A program made the translations under genes and the position numbers. The notes below the pieces were generated by a model. The model was not told the DNA's origin and searched no databases. It was given only the letters and a program-made list of their open reading frames with translations. A stretch of 64,000 nucleotides of DNA from Sinomonas terrae. GTDB taxonomy: Bacteria; Actinomycetota; Actinomycetes; Actinomycetales; Micrococcaceae. This document shows, in pieces, positions 15,202 through 23,749 of the stretch; positions within the stretch are counted from its first letter, which is position 1; each line of letters starts with the position of its first letter. The stretch lies in assembly GCF_022539255.1 (NCBI RefSeq), contig NZ_JAKZBV010000001.1, positions 1,922,001-1,986,000 of the forward strand, written 5' to 3'.

Positions 15202-18087
15202 ATGATGCTGCGCACGAGGACGGGCGCGGGCCCGGGTCCGACGGGGAATCCGCAGGGGAGCGACGGCAGCGTGGCCGAGCTCGCCGATGAGCTCGCCGCC
15301 GTGCTCGGCGCCTCGGCGGTGTCGGCAAGGCCGCTCGACCTGCATGCCAGAGCGCACGATGCATCCCACTACCTCCTCGTCCCGAGCCTGGTCGCTGCGC
15401 CTCGGTCCGCCGAGGACGTGGCAGCGGTGCTGGGAGCCTGCTCACGCCACCGGGTGCCCCTGACGTTCCGCTCAGGCGGGACGAGCCTGTCAGGGCAGGC
15501 GGTGACGGCAGGCGTCCTGGCCGACACGCGCCGGAACTTCGGCTCCATTGAGGTGCTCGATGACGGCGGGGCCGTCCGGGTCCAGCCCGGAGCCACGGTA
15601 CGGGCCGTCAACGCCCGACTTGCCCGCCACCGTCGCGCTCTTGGCCCCGATCCGGCCAGCGAGATCGCCTGCACGATAGGCGGCGTCGTGGCGAACAATT
15701 CCTCGGGCATGCACTGCGGGACCGAAGCCAACACCTACAGGACCCTGAAGTCGATGCGCTTCGTCCTGCCCTCGGGGACCATCGTCGACTCGGCTGCCCC
15801 GGACGCGTCCAGGGAGTTCGCCGCCCGAGAGCCGCAGCTGCACGAGGGACTGCTGCGGCTGCGGCGCAGCATCCTTGATTCGTCCGATGCGGTGGCGAGG
15901 ATCAGGCACCAGTTCTCGATGAAGAACACGATGGGCTATGGCCTCAACGCCTTCCTCGACTACGAGGACCCGCTGGACATCTTCGTCCACCTCGTTGTCG
16001 GCTCCGAGGGCACCCTTGCGTTCGTGGCCGAGGCCGTGTTCGAAACGGTCGAGGTCAAACCCCACATCGCTGCCGGGCTCCTGGTCTTCCCTGGCGTCCA
16101 CGCTGCGGCCAGGGCCGTCCCGGAGCTGATCGCGGCAGGCGCCGAGACAGCGGAGCTCATGGACTCGATGTCGCTGCGCGTCTCCTCGCACTTGCCGGGC
16201 TGCCCGGAGCAGATCCGGACCTTGGATCTGCCCGACCCCGCGGCGCTCCTGGTCGAGTTCGCCGCGGCCGACGCCGAGGAGCTTGCGGAACGGTCCCATG
16301 CAGCCGAGGCCATCTTCGCGGGGCTCGGCCTCGCGCGCCCCATGGCGATGACCCGCGATGCGGGTGAGCGGGCAGCGCTGTGGAAGGTCCGCAAGGGCCT
16401 GTACTCGACGGTGGCGAGTGCCCGTCCCTCGGGTACGAGTCAGCTCCTGGAGGACATCGCCGTGCCGGTACCGGCCCTGGCGCAGACCTGCCACGACCTG
16501 GCCGGGCTCCTCGCCCGCCACCGGTACCGGGACCCGGTGATCTTCGGCCACGCCAAGGACGGCAACCTCCACTTCATGCTCAACGAGGACTTCGGCGACG
16601 GAAGCAAGACCAGCCGGTACGAGGCCTTCACCGAGGACCTCGTGGACCTCGTCCTCGGCGCAGGCGGGACGCTCAAGGCCGAGCACGGCACGGGCCGCAT
16701 CATGGCCCCCTACGTGCGGCGCCAGTACGGCGACGAGCTCTACGCGATCATGCGCGAGCTCAAGCAGCTCGTCGATCCCCTCGGGATCCTCAACCCGGGC
16801 GCGGTCCTCTCTGACGAACCCCGCTCCTACCTCGAGCACCTCAAGGTCACGCCGACCGTGGAGGAGGAAGTCGACCGCTGCGTCGAATGCGGGTACTGCG
16901 AGCCTGTGTGCCCCTCGCGCTCGCTCACCCTCACCCCACGCCAGCGCATCGTCCTGCGCAGGGACGCCGCACACGCCCGTGCACAGGGCAACTCCGCCCT
17001 CGCGGAGCGGATCCTAGACGGCTACGACTACGAGGGAACCTCCACCTGCGCCGTCGACGGCATGTGCGGGACCGCCTGCCCCGTCGGCATCAACACCGGA
17101 GACCTCGTGCGCCGCCTCCGCGCCGAGGCCGCCGGGCCGATCGAGTCCGCAGCCTGGGCGGGTGCCGCGCGCGTCTGGGGCCCTGCCTCCCGCCTCGGAG
17201 GGGTGGCACTGAGCACGGCCAAGGCGCTCCCGAGCGGCCCGATCGAGGCAGCAACCCGCGCAGGGCGGAAGATCTTCGGGGAGGAGCTCCCGCAGTACGA
17301 CGGCGGCCTGCCCGGCGGAGGCGCCAGACGCCCGCAGCGGCGCGATCCAGACGCCGAGGCAGTGCTGTTCGCCGCCTGCATCGGCACCATGTTCGGTCCA
17401 GAAGAAGGAGGCCACCCAGGGGGAGCCTCGGGCGCCTTCCTCGAGGTCTGCGACCGCGCTGGCGTCCGGTTGCGAACTCCCGAGGGGCTGGACTCCATGT
17501 GCTGCGGCACGCCCTGGAAGTCCAAGGGCATGCGATCCGGCTGGGAACACATGCGGGACCTGGTCGCACCTGCCCTTATCGAAGCGAGCGACGGCGGCCG
17601 GATCCCGATCGTCGTCGATGCCTCCTCCTGCGCCGAGGGCCTGGCGACCCTGCTCCAGACCGCGGCCGACCAGACCCCCGGGCTGAGGATCGTGGACGCC
17701 ATCGAGTTCGCCGCCGGCCTCCTGCCCCGCCTCGAGGTGCACTCGCCCATCCCCTCGGTGGCCCTCCACCCCACATGCTCGAGCACCATCGCCGGAACCG
17801 CCCCCTCGCTGGCCCTGATCGCCGAACACATCGCGGACGAGGTCTACACACCGGTCGAAGCCGGCTGCTGCGCCTTCGCGGGGGACCGAGGCCTCTTGCA
17901 CCCCGAACTCACCGAGAGCGCCACCAAGCCCGAAGCCACCGCGATCGACGCCGCGGAGCGGCAGCGGGGAGCCCTCTTCTCCGCCTACGCATCCTCCAAC
18001 CGCACCTGCGAGATCGGACTCACCCGAGCCACCGGGCGGCCGTACCGCCACATCCTCGAACTCCTCGCCCGCGCCACACGGCCCTGA
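15202..18087 (+). CDS. FAD-linked D-lactate dehydrogenase fused to Fe-S subunit (Dld-II/GlcD-GlpC type)
   Basis: 961 residues. The FAD-binding PCMH domain (about 45-250; PLTFRSGGTSLSGQ and ASEIACTIGGVVANNSSG) is followed by the FAD-linked oxidase C-terminal domain (about 290-540; VIFGHAKDGNLHFML, EHGTGRIMAPYV). Two [4Fe-4S] motifs, CVECGYCEPVCP (about 559) and CAVDGMCGTACP (about 616), lead into CCG repeats (MCCGTPWKSKG about 766; GCCAFAGDRG about 888). Predicted to oxidise D-lactate or 2-hydroxyacids and pass electrons to the quinone pool at the membrane. RBS AAGGAAGGA. Divergent from the lactate permease and under the same operators. Confidence 0.93.
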   Translation: MMLRTRTGAGPGPTGNPQGSDGSVAELADELAAVLGASAVSARPLDLHARAHDASHYLLVPSLVAAPRSAEDVAAVLGACSRHRVPLTFRSGGTSLSGQAVTAGVLADTRRNFGSIEVLDDGGAVRVQPGATVRAVNARLARHRRALGPDPASEIACTIGGVVANNSSGMHCGTEANTYRTLKSMRFVLPSGTIVDSAAPDASREFAAREPQLHEGLLRLRRSILDSSDAVARIRHQFSMKNTMGYGLNAFLDYEDPLDIFVHLVVGSEGTLAFVAEAVFETVEVKPHIAAGLLVFPGVHAAARAVPELIAAGAETAELMDSMSLRVSSHLPGCPEQIRTLDLPDPAALLVEFAAADAEELAERSHAAEAIFAGLGLARPMAMTRDAGERAALWKVRKGLYSTVASARPSGTSQLLEDIAVPVPALAQTCHDLAGLLARHRYRDPVIFGHAKDGNLHFMLNEDFGDGSKTSRYEAFTEDLVDLVLGAGGTLKAEHGTGRIMAPYVRRQYGDELYAIMRELKQLVDPLGILNPGAVLSDEPRSYLEHLKVTPTVEEEVDRCVECGYCEPVCPSRSLTLTPRQRIVLRRDAAHARAQGNSALAERILDGYDYEGTSTCAVDGMCGTACPVGINTGDLVRRLRAEAAGPIESAAWAGAARVWGPASRLGGVALSTAKALPSGPIEAATRAGRKIFGEELPQYDGGLPGGGARRPQRRDPDAEAVLFAACIGTMFGPEEGGHPGGASGAFLEVCDRAGVRLRTPEGLDSMCCGTPWKSKGMRSGWEHMRDLVAPALIEASDGGRIPIVVDASSCAEGLATLLQTAADQTPGLRIVDAIEFAAGLLPRLEVHSPIPSVALHPTCSSTIAGTAPSLALIAEHIADEVYTPVEAGCCAFAGDRGLLHPELTESATKPEATAIDAAERQRGALFSAYASSNRTCEIGLTRATGRPYRHILELLARATRP

Positions 18088-18222
18088 CCCTCAGACGCTG
18101 TTCCGTCCCCGCCGTCGCGCCACGCCGTCGCGCGGGGGAAGGGGGAGTCCTTGCCCTGATGGTCAATGGAGGCCCTCTTCAAGGGGAGTCCTGATGGACC
18201 GTCTGGCCGTGGCCGGTTGGGT

Positions 18223-18318
18223 TCAGAGGAGCTTCTCGATGAGGGCGGCGGCCTCCTGCGCTTTCGGGGCGAGGGAGACGACGGCGGAGGGTTCGGTGAG
18301 GATGGTGACGCGGGCCGC
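18223..18318 (-). pseudogene. Possible C-terminal fragment of an unidentified gene
   Basis: On the minus strand about 30 codons read as protein-like sequence (VTILTEPSAVVSLAPKAQEA, then AALIEKLL and stop) with strong G/C third positions. It is cut off abruptly where the enolase fragment begins on the other strand. No family recognised; it looks like the tail of a gene truncated at a recombination junction. Confidence 0.25.
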
Positions 18319-18972
18319 CGAGGACAGCGGCGGAAGCCGGACCGCCGACCTCAGCGACGGGCTGCAGGTGCTAGAGCAGATCCGGGACGAGGTCGGCACC
18401 GGCATCAAGGTCTACCTCGAACTGCACTCTCAGTGGACCACGGCCGGAGCCGAGCGCCTCCTCCGGGCAGTCGAGCCCTTCGACATCGAGTGGGCGGAGG
18501 ACCCCGTCCGCTCAGACCGCCCGAGGCCCTCGCGGCTCTCAGGGAACAGACCCCGATCCCGATCGCCGGCGGGGAGAGCGTCGGCACGGGCCAGCTCGGA
18601 TACAGGTCGCTGTTCGAGCAGAAGGCCTTCGACGTCGCCATCCTGGATCTGGGCTGGTGCGGGGGCATCACGGCAGGCACCGCCATCACCGCCTTGGCCG
18701 ACTGCCACGGGCTCACGGTCGCCCTGCACGACTGCACCGGACCTGTCTCGCTCGCGGTCGCCGCCCACCTGGCCACCACCGCCCCGAACATCCAGGTCCA
18801 GGAGGTCGCCAGGGCTTTCTACCACGGCTGGTACCCCCAGATCGCCCTCGGGCTGCCGGACCTCGATCACGGTCGCCTGTCCCTCACCGGGGCACCCGGT
18901 CACGGCATCGAGCTCAGGGACGAATGGCTCCAGCACCCCGGAACCTCCCGGAGGAAAACGCTGCTCGCCTGA
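18314..18972 (+). pseudogene. Truncated, frameshifted enolase-superfamily dehydratase
   Basis: The barrel half of an MR/MLE enzyme. GLQVLEQIRDEVGTGIKVYL, LHSQW, FDIEWAEDP in one frame; after about 18520 the match continues in another frame with IPIAGGESVGTGQLGYRSLF, FDVAILDLGWCGG, TVALHDCTGPVSLAV and the C-terminus. The whole N-terminal capping domain is missing and one frameshift splits the rest. It resembles the family of the gene at the left window edge but cannot be that gene's missing end. It abuts another gene fragment on its left, which marks a deletion or rearrangement point. Confidence 0.85.
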
Positions 18973-19004
18973 CGCGCGCGGTTCGCCTGGTTCGCGGACG
19001 ACGG

Positions 19005-19160
19005 TACTCTCCCTTTGGGTCTGACTGGCCCGAATGTCGCCTCGAACGCCACGCGCTTCCCGGGCTCGAACGCGGTGACGCGTACGTCCGCGGATACGCT
19101 GCGACCGCCGGGTCCAGCGACGGTCTGCTCGTACTCCGTGGATGCTGCGCCGAACCGGGG
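19005..19160 (-). pseudogene. Fragment of an SRPBCC (polyketide cyclase-like) gene
   Basis: About 45 codons on the minus strand read TEYEQTVAGPGGRSVSADV followed by RVTAFEPGKRVAFEATFGPVR, the central beta-strand segment of SRPBCC-fold proteins (T-AFEPGKRV-F--T-GPVRP is typical). There is no N-terminal or C-terminal remainder. Another remnant in the 18.1-19.3 kb decay zone. Confidence 0.5.
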
Positions 19161-19297
19161 GCTGCTCCAATCCGCCGCGGGCGCGGCTCCGAACCATGTG
19201 CAGCAGGGCCCGAGCCACCCGCGAGCCGGAGGTCGCGCGGGCAGCGAAAGGCGTCCTTGCTGCACGTGCAGGCAGGACTGGGGAGAGGCGGCTGAGG

Positions 19298-19906
19298 ATG
19301 GGCAGGGTTCGGACTGGGAGGCTGGCCCGCGGGTTCCTGGCGCTGGCAGGCGTGGTGCTGATGGCGAGCGGCTGCGCCGCCGGGGAGGCCTCCGGGCCCA
19401 CCCCGCCTTCCGCAGCCCCGTCGTCCGAGGCGCTCACCGTGCCGGCGCCTGCCGGGGCCTCTGAGCCGGGGGCCGCGACGCCGCCGTCGGAGGCGACGAT
19501 GGTGTGCGGGGAGGAGATCAGGGGACGGATCGCCCAGATCCTGGCCTTGCCCTCCGTCCCGGCTCCCTCGTCCTCGTGGGCCGGGGGCCTCTACACGTGC
19601 TCCTACCGCCTTCCGGGAGGGCTCCTGGTGCTTTCCGTGAAGGAATCCGAGGATCCGGCCGCGGCCCGCGCCTACGCCACTGCCGCAGAGGGGCGCCTGC
19701 CCGGGGCGGTCCCGATCGAGGGGCTGGCCGCTCTGGGGCTTCCCGCCTACGGGAGCCCGGCCGGGGCTGTGGTGTTCGCCAAGGACAGCTTCACCCTCAC
19801 CGTGGACGCCACGGGCCTGGGCGGGACTGTCGGGCCCCAGGGGATCTCCCGTAGCTCCTTCGCTTACCAGATCGCCACCGACGTGCTGGCCTGCTGGAGC
19901 GGATGA
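19298..19906 (+). CDS. Secreted lipoprotein, unknown function
   Basis: 202 residues. Signal peptide with lipobox LMASGC (Cys about 25), then a Pro/Ser/Ala-rich spacer (about 26-65). The globular domain contains two cysteines, VCGEEIRGRIAQ and LYTCSYRLPGGLLVLSVKES, and a terminal CWSG. Similar lipoproteins accompany CHRD/sortase/cupredoxin loci in actinobacteria, as recalled, and the next three genes here are exactly those. Predicted anchored to the outer face of the membrane. Start at MGRVRTG, because upstream residues of the longer frame are not signal-like. Confidence 0.8.
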   Translation: MGRVRTGRLARGFLALAGVVLMASGCAAGEASGPTPPSAAPSSEALTVPAPAGASEPGAATPPSEATMVCGEEIRGRIAQILALPSVPAPSSSWAGGLYTCSYRLPGGLLVLSVKESEDPAAARAYATAAEGRLPGAVPIEGLAALGLPAYGSPAGAVVFAKDSFTLTVDATGLGGTVGPQGISRSSFAYQIATDVLACWSG

Positions 19907-20125
19907 GCGCCCGCACCCGGAACCCCATTGCCTGCTGGGCAGGGGGTGCTGGAGCACCGTGCCGGGGCCCGCGGAAAGGGGCCCAGAACTTTTCCCGGCC
20001 GGAAACCAATCCGTGATCCGGACTGCACCGAATACCCCGTGCCGGACAGCTCCTGGGCCCGGCGACCGGCGCCGCCCGAGCGGGCAGCGCGAGAACGAGA
20101 GCACGATTCGAAGGAGAACACCGTC

Positions 20126-20884
20126 ATGAAGAAGTCTGCTCTGCTGATCGCCCCGGCCCTCGCGTTCGGGGCCCTGGCCCTGTCAACGAACCCCGCCATG
20201 GCCGCCGACAGCGCCATGTACCAGGCCAACCTGGCCTCGATCAACGGCTCGAACGCCTCGGGGACGGTCATGGTCTCCCTGAACGGGAACCAGGCCACGG
20301 TGACCGAAAAGGTCTCCGGGCTGGCCGCGACGTTCGGCGGCAAGCCGTACCCGCACGTGCAGCACATCCACATCGGCGCCAAGGGCCAGTGCCCCGGCCC
20401 GTCCGCCGACACCAGCGGCGACGGGGTGATCAGCACCACCGAGGGCGCCCCGTTCTACGGCGCGATCGGGGCGACGCTCTCCACCAGCGGGGACACCAGC
20501 CCCGCCGCCGGGACCGACCTAGCCGTGGCCGGGATGGGATCGGACTTCACCTACCAGCGCACCATCACCCTGGACGCGAAGACCCTGGCATCGCTGCAGT
20601 CGGGCACCGCGGTCGTGGTCGTGCACGGCCTGGATCCGGCGACCCTGCCGGCGGCGGCGCAGAAGGAGCCCAGCGACCTCGTCCCGTCCCTGCCCCTGGC
20701 CGCGACTTCCCCGGCCCTGTGCGGGACCCTGGCTGCGATGCCCGCGGGAGCTCCCGGCACCGGGATCGCCACCCCGGCCCACCAGCAGGGCCCCGATGCC
20801 GGCCTGATCGCAGCCGGAGCAGGGCTCCTGGCCGCGGCCGGTGGAGTCTATGCTCTCCGGCGCCGCGCGACGGCGAAGGGCTGA
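20126..20884 (+). CDS. Secreted CHRD-domain-like protein with C-terminal anchor
   Basis: 252 residues. Signal peptide ending AMA-ADS (about 27), then a CHRD-like beta domain (YQANLASINGSNASGTVMVS, PHVQHIHIGAKGQCPG, a polar loop DTSGDGVIS, TYQRTITLD, VVVVHGLDP). The C-terminal hydrophobic helix GLIAAGAGLLAAAGGVYAL ends in RRRATAKG. That tail resembles a sortase-sorting or stop-transfer signal, but no LPxTG motif precedes it. RBS AAGGAGA. It leads a likely operon with a sortase (67 bases on) and a cupredoxin, so it probably works at the cell surface. Confidence 0.82.
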   Translation: MKKSALLIAPALAFGALALSTNPAMAADSAMYQANLASINGSNASGTVMVSLNGNQATVTEKVSGLAATFGGKPYPHVQHIHIGAKGQCPGPSADTSGDGVISTTEGAPFYGAIGATLSTSGDTSPAAGTDLAVAGMGSDFTYQRTITLDAKTLASLQSGTAVVVVHGLDPATLPAAAQKEPSDLVPSLPLAATSPALCGTLAAMPAGAPGTGIATPAHQQGPDAGLIAAGAGLLAAAGGVYALRRRATAKG

Positions 20885-20951
20885 GGACCGTCCCGCAGCA
20901 GGCGGAGTAAGGCCCAGACATGACCACGACCGCAGGAGGAGGCCGCAACCG

Positions 20952-21719
20952 ATGAGAGCACCCGACCCCGCGCGGAATCGGCGCGCTCCCCTCCTGTCGG
21001 CCTTGGCCGCGCTGCTGCTGGCCTTGGGGCTGGGAGTGACCGGTCTCGGCCTGGCCCACGGCGTCCCCGCCGCGGGCCAGGCCCCCGCACCCCCCACCGC
21101 CGCAGCCGTACCCTCTGCCGTACCCCCGGCAGCAGGCCCGGCAGGTGGAAAGCAGGGCCCGCCGTCGTCTGCTCCGGCGTCGTCCCCGGCCCCCTCCGAC
21201 CCGGCACCCTCGGCCCCGGCTCCCTCGGCCCCTTCCCAGTCGGGTCCGGTGCTGCCGGCGTCGGCGCCGGTACGGCTCCAGGCGCCCTCGATCGGGGTCG
21301 ATACGCCCCTGATCGCACTCGGCCGCCAGCCCGACGGGGAAGTCGCCGTCCCCCCGGGCGCGCCGGGTTCCCCGGCTGGCTGGTATACCGGTTCCGTCGC
21401 CCCAGGGGTCACCGGCTCGGCGATCATCCTCGGGCACGTGAACGCGATTGGCACCCCAGTGGGGGTCTTCTACCGCCTCCATGTGCTTGCTTCCGGCGAC
21501 CAGGTCACCGTGATCCGGGCAGACCGCACCGCGGCGGTGTTCACCGTGGACAGGGTGGACACCTACCACAAGGCCGCCTTCCCCACCGTGGAGGTCTACC
21601 GCAACGCCGACCGGCCCGAGCTGCGCCTGATCACCTGCGGCGGGTACGACCCCGCCTCCGGGGAGTACCTGGACAACACCGTCGTTTACGCCCACCTCAC
21701 CTCCAGCCACCCCGCCTGA
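20952..21719 (+). CDS. Class E/F-type sortase family protein
   Basis: 255 residues. N-terminal membrane anchor (about 12-35), a long Pro/Ala/Ser spacer (about 40-105) and the sortase domain (about 110-250): VRLQAPSIGVDTPLIALG, catalytic His in ILGHVNAIG, catalytic Cys in ELRLITCGGYD, and the closing YLDNTVVYAH. RBS GGAGGAGG. The neighbour upstream has a sorting-like tail, making it the candidate substrate, although its motif is not canonical. Acts outside the membrane. Confidence 0.88.
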   Translation: MRAPDPARNRRAPLLSALAALLLALGLGVTGLGLAHGVPAAGQAPAPPTAAAVPSAVPPAAGPAGGKQGPPSSAPASSPAPSDPAPSAPAPSAPSQSGPVLPASAPVRLQAPSIGVDTPLIALGRQPDGEVAVPPGAPGSPAGWYTGSVAPGVTGSAIILGHVNAIGTPVGVFYRLHVLASGDQVTVIRADRTAAVFTVDRVDTYHKAAFPTVEVYRNADRPELRLITCGGYDPASGEYLDNTVVYAHLTSSHPA

Positions 21720-21770
21720 ACCCCGCCGGCCAGGGCACGGCCGGCCAGCCCCCATCCTGGAAGGGACACC

Positions 21771-22214
21771 ATGAGCCTCATCCGAGCCCGCGGCCGCCGC
21801 TTGGCCGCCGTGGCTTTCCTGACCGGCGTCGCCGCCCTGGGCGCCGCGGGCTGCTCCGCCCCCGGGGAGGGCGGACCCTCCACCGCCCAGGCCTCCCCGG
21901 CCCATGGCCATCCCACAATGGACCCCGGGATGGCCATGGGGACGCCGACCGGGAACGGCATGCCCGCGGCCGCCGTGACGATCCACATTCGTGGCTCTGC
22001 CTACTCCGACCCGGGCCCCGTCGCCCCCGGCGCCACGGTGACCGTGATGAACATGGACTCCCAGACGCACACTGTCACCGCAGACGACGGCTCCTTCCAC
22101 GCCGTCGCCGCCCCCGGCGAGTCCGTGGCCTTCACCGCCCCCACCATGCCCGGCACCTACCCCTACCACTGCGAGTACCACCCCGGGATGCACGCAGCCC
22201 TGACCATCCAATGA
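21771..22214 (+). CDS. Cupredoxin/plastocyanin-like lipoprotein
   Basis: 147 residues. Lipobox LGAAGC (Cys about 28), a His/Met-rich spacer (HGHPTMDPGMAMG) that could bind copper, then a cupredoxin fold. Type-1 copper ligands are visible: His in SQTHTVT, and Cys, His and Met in YHCEYHPGM. Electron carrier or copper buffer on the outer membrane face. RBS GGAAGGG; 51 bases after the sortase, same strand. Confidence 0.9.
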   Translation: MSLIRARGRRLAAVAFLTGVAALGAAGCSAPGEGGPSTAQASPAHGHPTMDPGMAMGTPTGNGMPAAAVTIHIRGSAYSDPGPVAPGATVTVMNMDSQTHTVTADDGSFHAVAAPGESVAFTAPTMPGTYPYHCEYHPGMHAALTIQ

Positions 22215-22361
22215 GCACGGGCCCCGGCCCTGGGGCCGGCGGCCACCGGCGGTATGCAAGCGGAGGATTGGGGGGCGTGACCGGGCACGGGCACCGACGC
22301 CGACGGGCCGACGGCGTGCGCGAATCTAGGCCCTTCCGGACCGCGAACGAAGGAAAGGCCA

Positions 22362-22544
22362 ATGGCCTTCGTGTCCATCCACACCATGGACGGGGACCCC
22401 GAGGAGCTCCTGCACCGTAAGGAAGCCGCAATCGACCCGGTCGTGGACGAGTTCGCGACCGCCTGCGGGGCCCTGCTCTCGATCACAGGAGGGGCGTCGG
22501 AGCCGCGGGGCTGCTCGGCACCGTCGCTGCAACGGCGGACCTAG
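22362..22544 (+). pseudogene. Truncated small conserved protein
   Basis: 60 codons, MAFVSIHTMDGDPEELLHRK..., with AGGAAAGG RBS. The first 45 residues look like a real small ferredoxin-like/monooxygenase-type protein (IHTMDGDPEELL, DPVVDEFATACGALLSIT). After GGASE the sequence turns into unlikely residues (PRGCSAPSLQRRT). Relatives, as I recall, are about 95 residues with a second beta-alpha-beta unit that is missing here. Probably broken; it could also be a short intact peptide. Confidence 0.5.
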
Positions 22545-22592
22545 GGCTTCGACCCGGGCCGAAGGCTGCGGTCGACGGAATGCGTGCGCGGG

Positions 22593-22862
22593 CTACTCCT
22601 CGGCCTCGCGGCCGGGCAAGGGAGGGTATTCCTCGTCCTCGTCCTCGGGCAGCGCGGTGGCCTGCTCGAGCAGGTCCGCCTCGGGACCTTCGACGTCCGC
22701 GATGGAGGGGGAAGTGCCCTCACCACCCTGCAGGGGCATCTGCTGCTCGAGATAGTCCGACTCGGGGGCTTCTGGGGGACGCGGACCGGCGGGGCCCGTC
22801 TGGGCCGGCCAGGCCGGAGTGCGCTGCTCCTGGGCGTCGGCTTCGGGCACCTTGTCGCTCAT
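22593..22862 (-). CDS. Small acidic protein with three EADxLEQ-like repeats
   Basis: 89 residues, strongly acidic. Three copies of an E-A/S-D-x-x-E-Q motif occur: EADAQEQ (about 6), ESDYLEQ (about 37) and EADLLEQ (about 62). The C-terminus reads EDEDEEYPPLPGREAEE. Start at MSDKVPE with AGGAGG 6 bases upstream. Similar short proteins are widespread in Arthrobacter-like genomes without known function, as recalled. Predicted disordered and cytosolic. Confidence 0.72.
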   Translation of the reverse strand: MSDKVPEADAQEQRTPAWPAQTGPAGPRPPEAPESDYLEQQMPLQGGEGTSPSIADVEGPEADLLEQATALPEDEDEEYPPLPGREAEE

Positions 22863-23036
22863 GCTCTGCCTCCTCGAGCTTGAAGGAATCGGGCATGCCC
22901 CAGCTTCCACCAGCACCCCGGTCGGCGCAAACCCCGAATCGAGTGCGCGCGCCGCCGATGCAGATGGCGTCGTCGCCGCCGCGACGATCGGCCGACTCTC
23001 GGCGTCTTCGCCCCGGGAGGGGATGCCGCACTGCTC

Positions 23037-23594
23037 CTAGTCGCGGATCGGCCACTCGGCGGGGCCACGTTCGTCGCGGGCGAGAAGGGCAGCAATCCAG
23101 CAGTCCTGTCGTCCAGAGCCAAGCCGGATCCCTTGCCGGAGGATGCCTTCTAATCTGAATCCGAGGCCCTCCGCCACGCGTGCCGAGGCGAGGTTCCCAA
23201 CGGCAGCGCGCCATGCGATGCGAGCGAGGTCTAGCCCTTCAGCGGCGAAGCCGAAGTCCACCACCGCCCTTACTGCTTCCGCGGCATAGCCCCTGTGCCG
23301 GGCGTGTGCAGCGAGCCAATAGCCGATCTCGGCTTCATCCTCATTCACTCGCAGGCTCGTCATCCCGGTCAATACGCCCCCAGACCGGATTGCCCAGGTC
23401 AGCTCGTTCCCGGCTTCCCACGCCGCGGCGGCGTATTCAATGAAGCGAACCGCGTGCTTCCGTTCGTACGGATGCGGGAGGGGGATGAACCGCGCAATCT
23501 CTGGATCCTGACAGGCTTCAAAGATCGCCTGTTCGTCCCCCTCCTCGGGGGCGGACAGGTCCAGCCGCACGGTTCGAAGCACGTTGGGCACCAT
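23037..23594 (-). CDS. GNAT acetyltransferase, RimJ/RimL type
   Basis: 185 residues. Single GNAT domain: TVRLDLSAPEEGDEQAIFEA, then the cofactor region GYWLAAHARHRGYAAEAVRA and RIAWRAAVGNLASARVAEGLGF, the typical N-x-x-S-x-x-V-x-x-x-x-G-F block. Likely acetylates an amine on a protein N-terminus or small molecule. Stands alone, convergent with nothing. Confidence 0.9.
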   Translation of the reverse strand: MVPNVLRTVRLDLSAPEEGDEQAIFEACQDPEIARFIPLPHPYERKHAVRFIEYAAAAWEAGNELTWAIRSGGVLTGMTSLRVNEDEAEIGYWLAAHARHRGYAAEAVRAVVDFGFAAEGLDLARIAWRAAVGNLASARVAEGLGFRLEGILRQGIRLGSGRQDCWIAALLARDERGPAEWPIRD

Positions 23595-23736
23595 GGGTTC
23601 ACCATACTGAGGGCGAAAGCCGCGGGGCCTGGGATTTCATCGAGCCCCGGAACTCTGGCGCGGCCTGAGCCCCCGAGGATGGCGTCAAGACGTGGAATGG
23701 CGAACCCAGGGTCTGGTGGTTCAGGTCAATTGGAGT

Positions 23737-23742
23737 TAGTCT
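23737..23742 (+). promoter_or_regulatory. Leaderless-type -10 element TAGTCT
   Basis: TAGTCT ends 7 bases before the ATG at 23750, matching the actinobacterial leaderless promoter layout (TANNNT then start codon at or near +1). No Shine-Dalgarno precedes that ATG. An internal ATG at 23783 does have a GGAG site, so the start is not certain. Confidence 0.45.
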
Positions 23743-23749
23743 TACTGAC

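Noticed and set aside
19907..20125. ECF-sigma promoter (GGAAAC) before the CHRD gene
   Set aside because: No convincing -10 partner at the right spacing.
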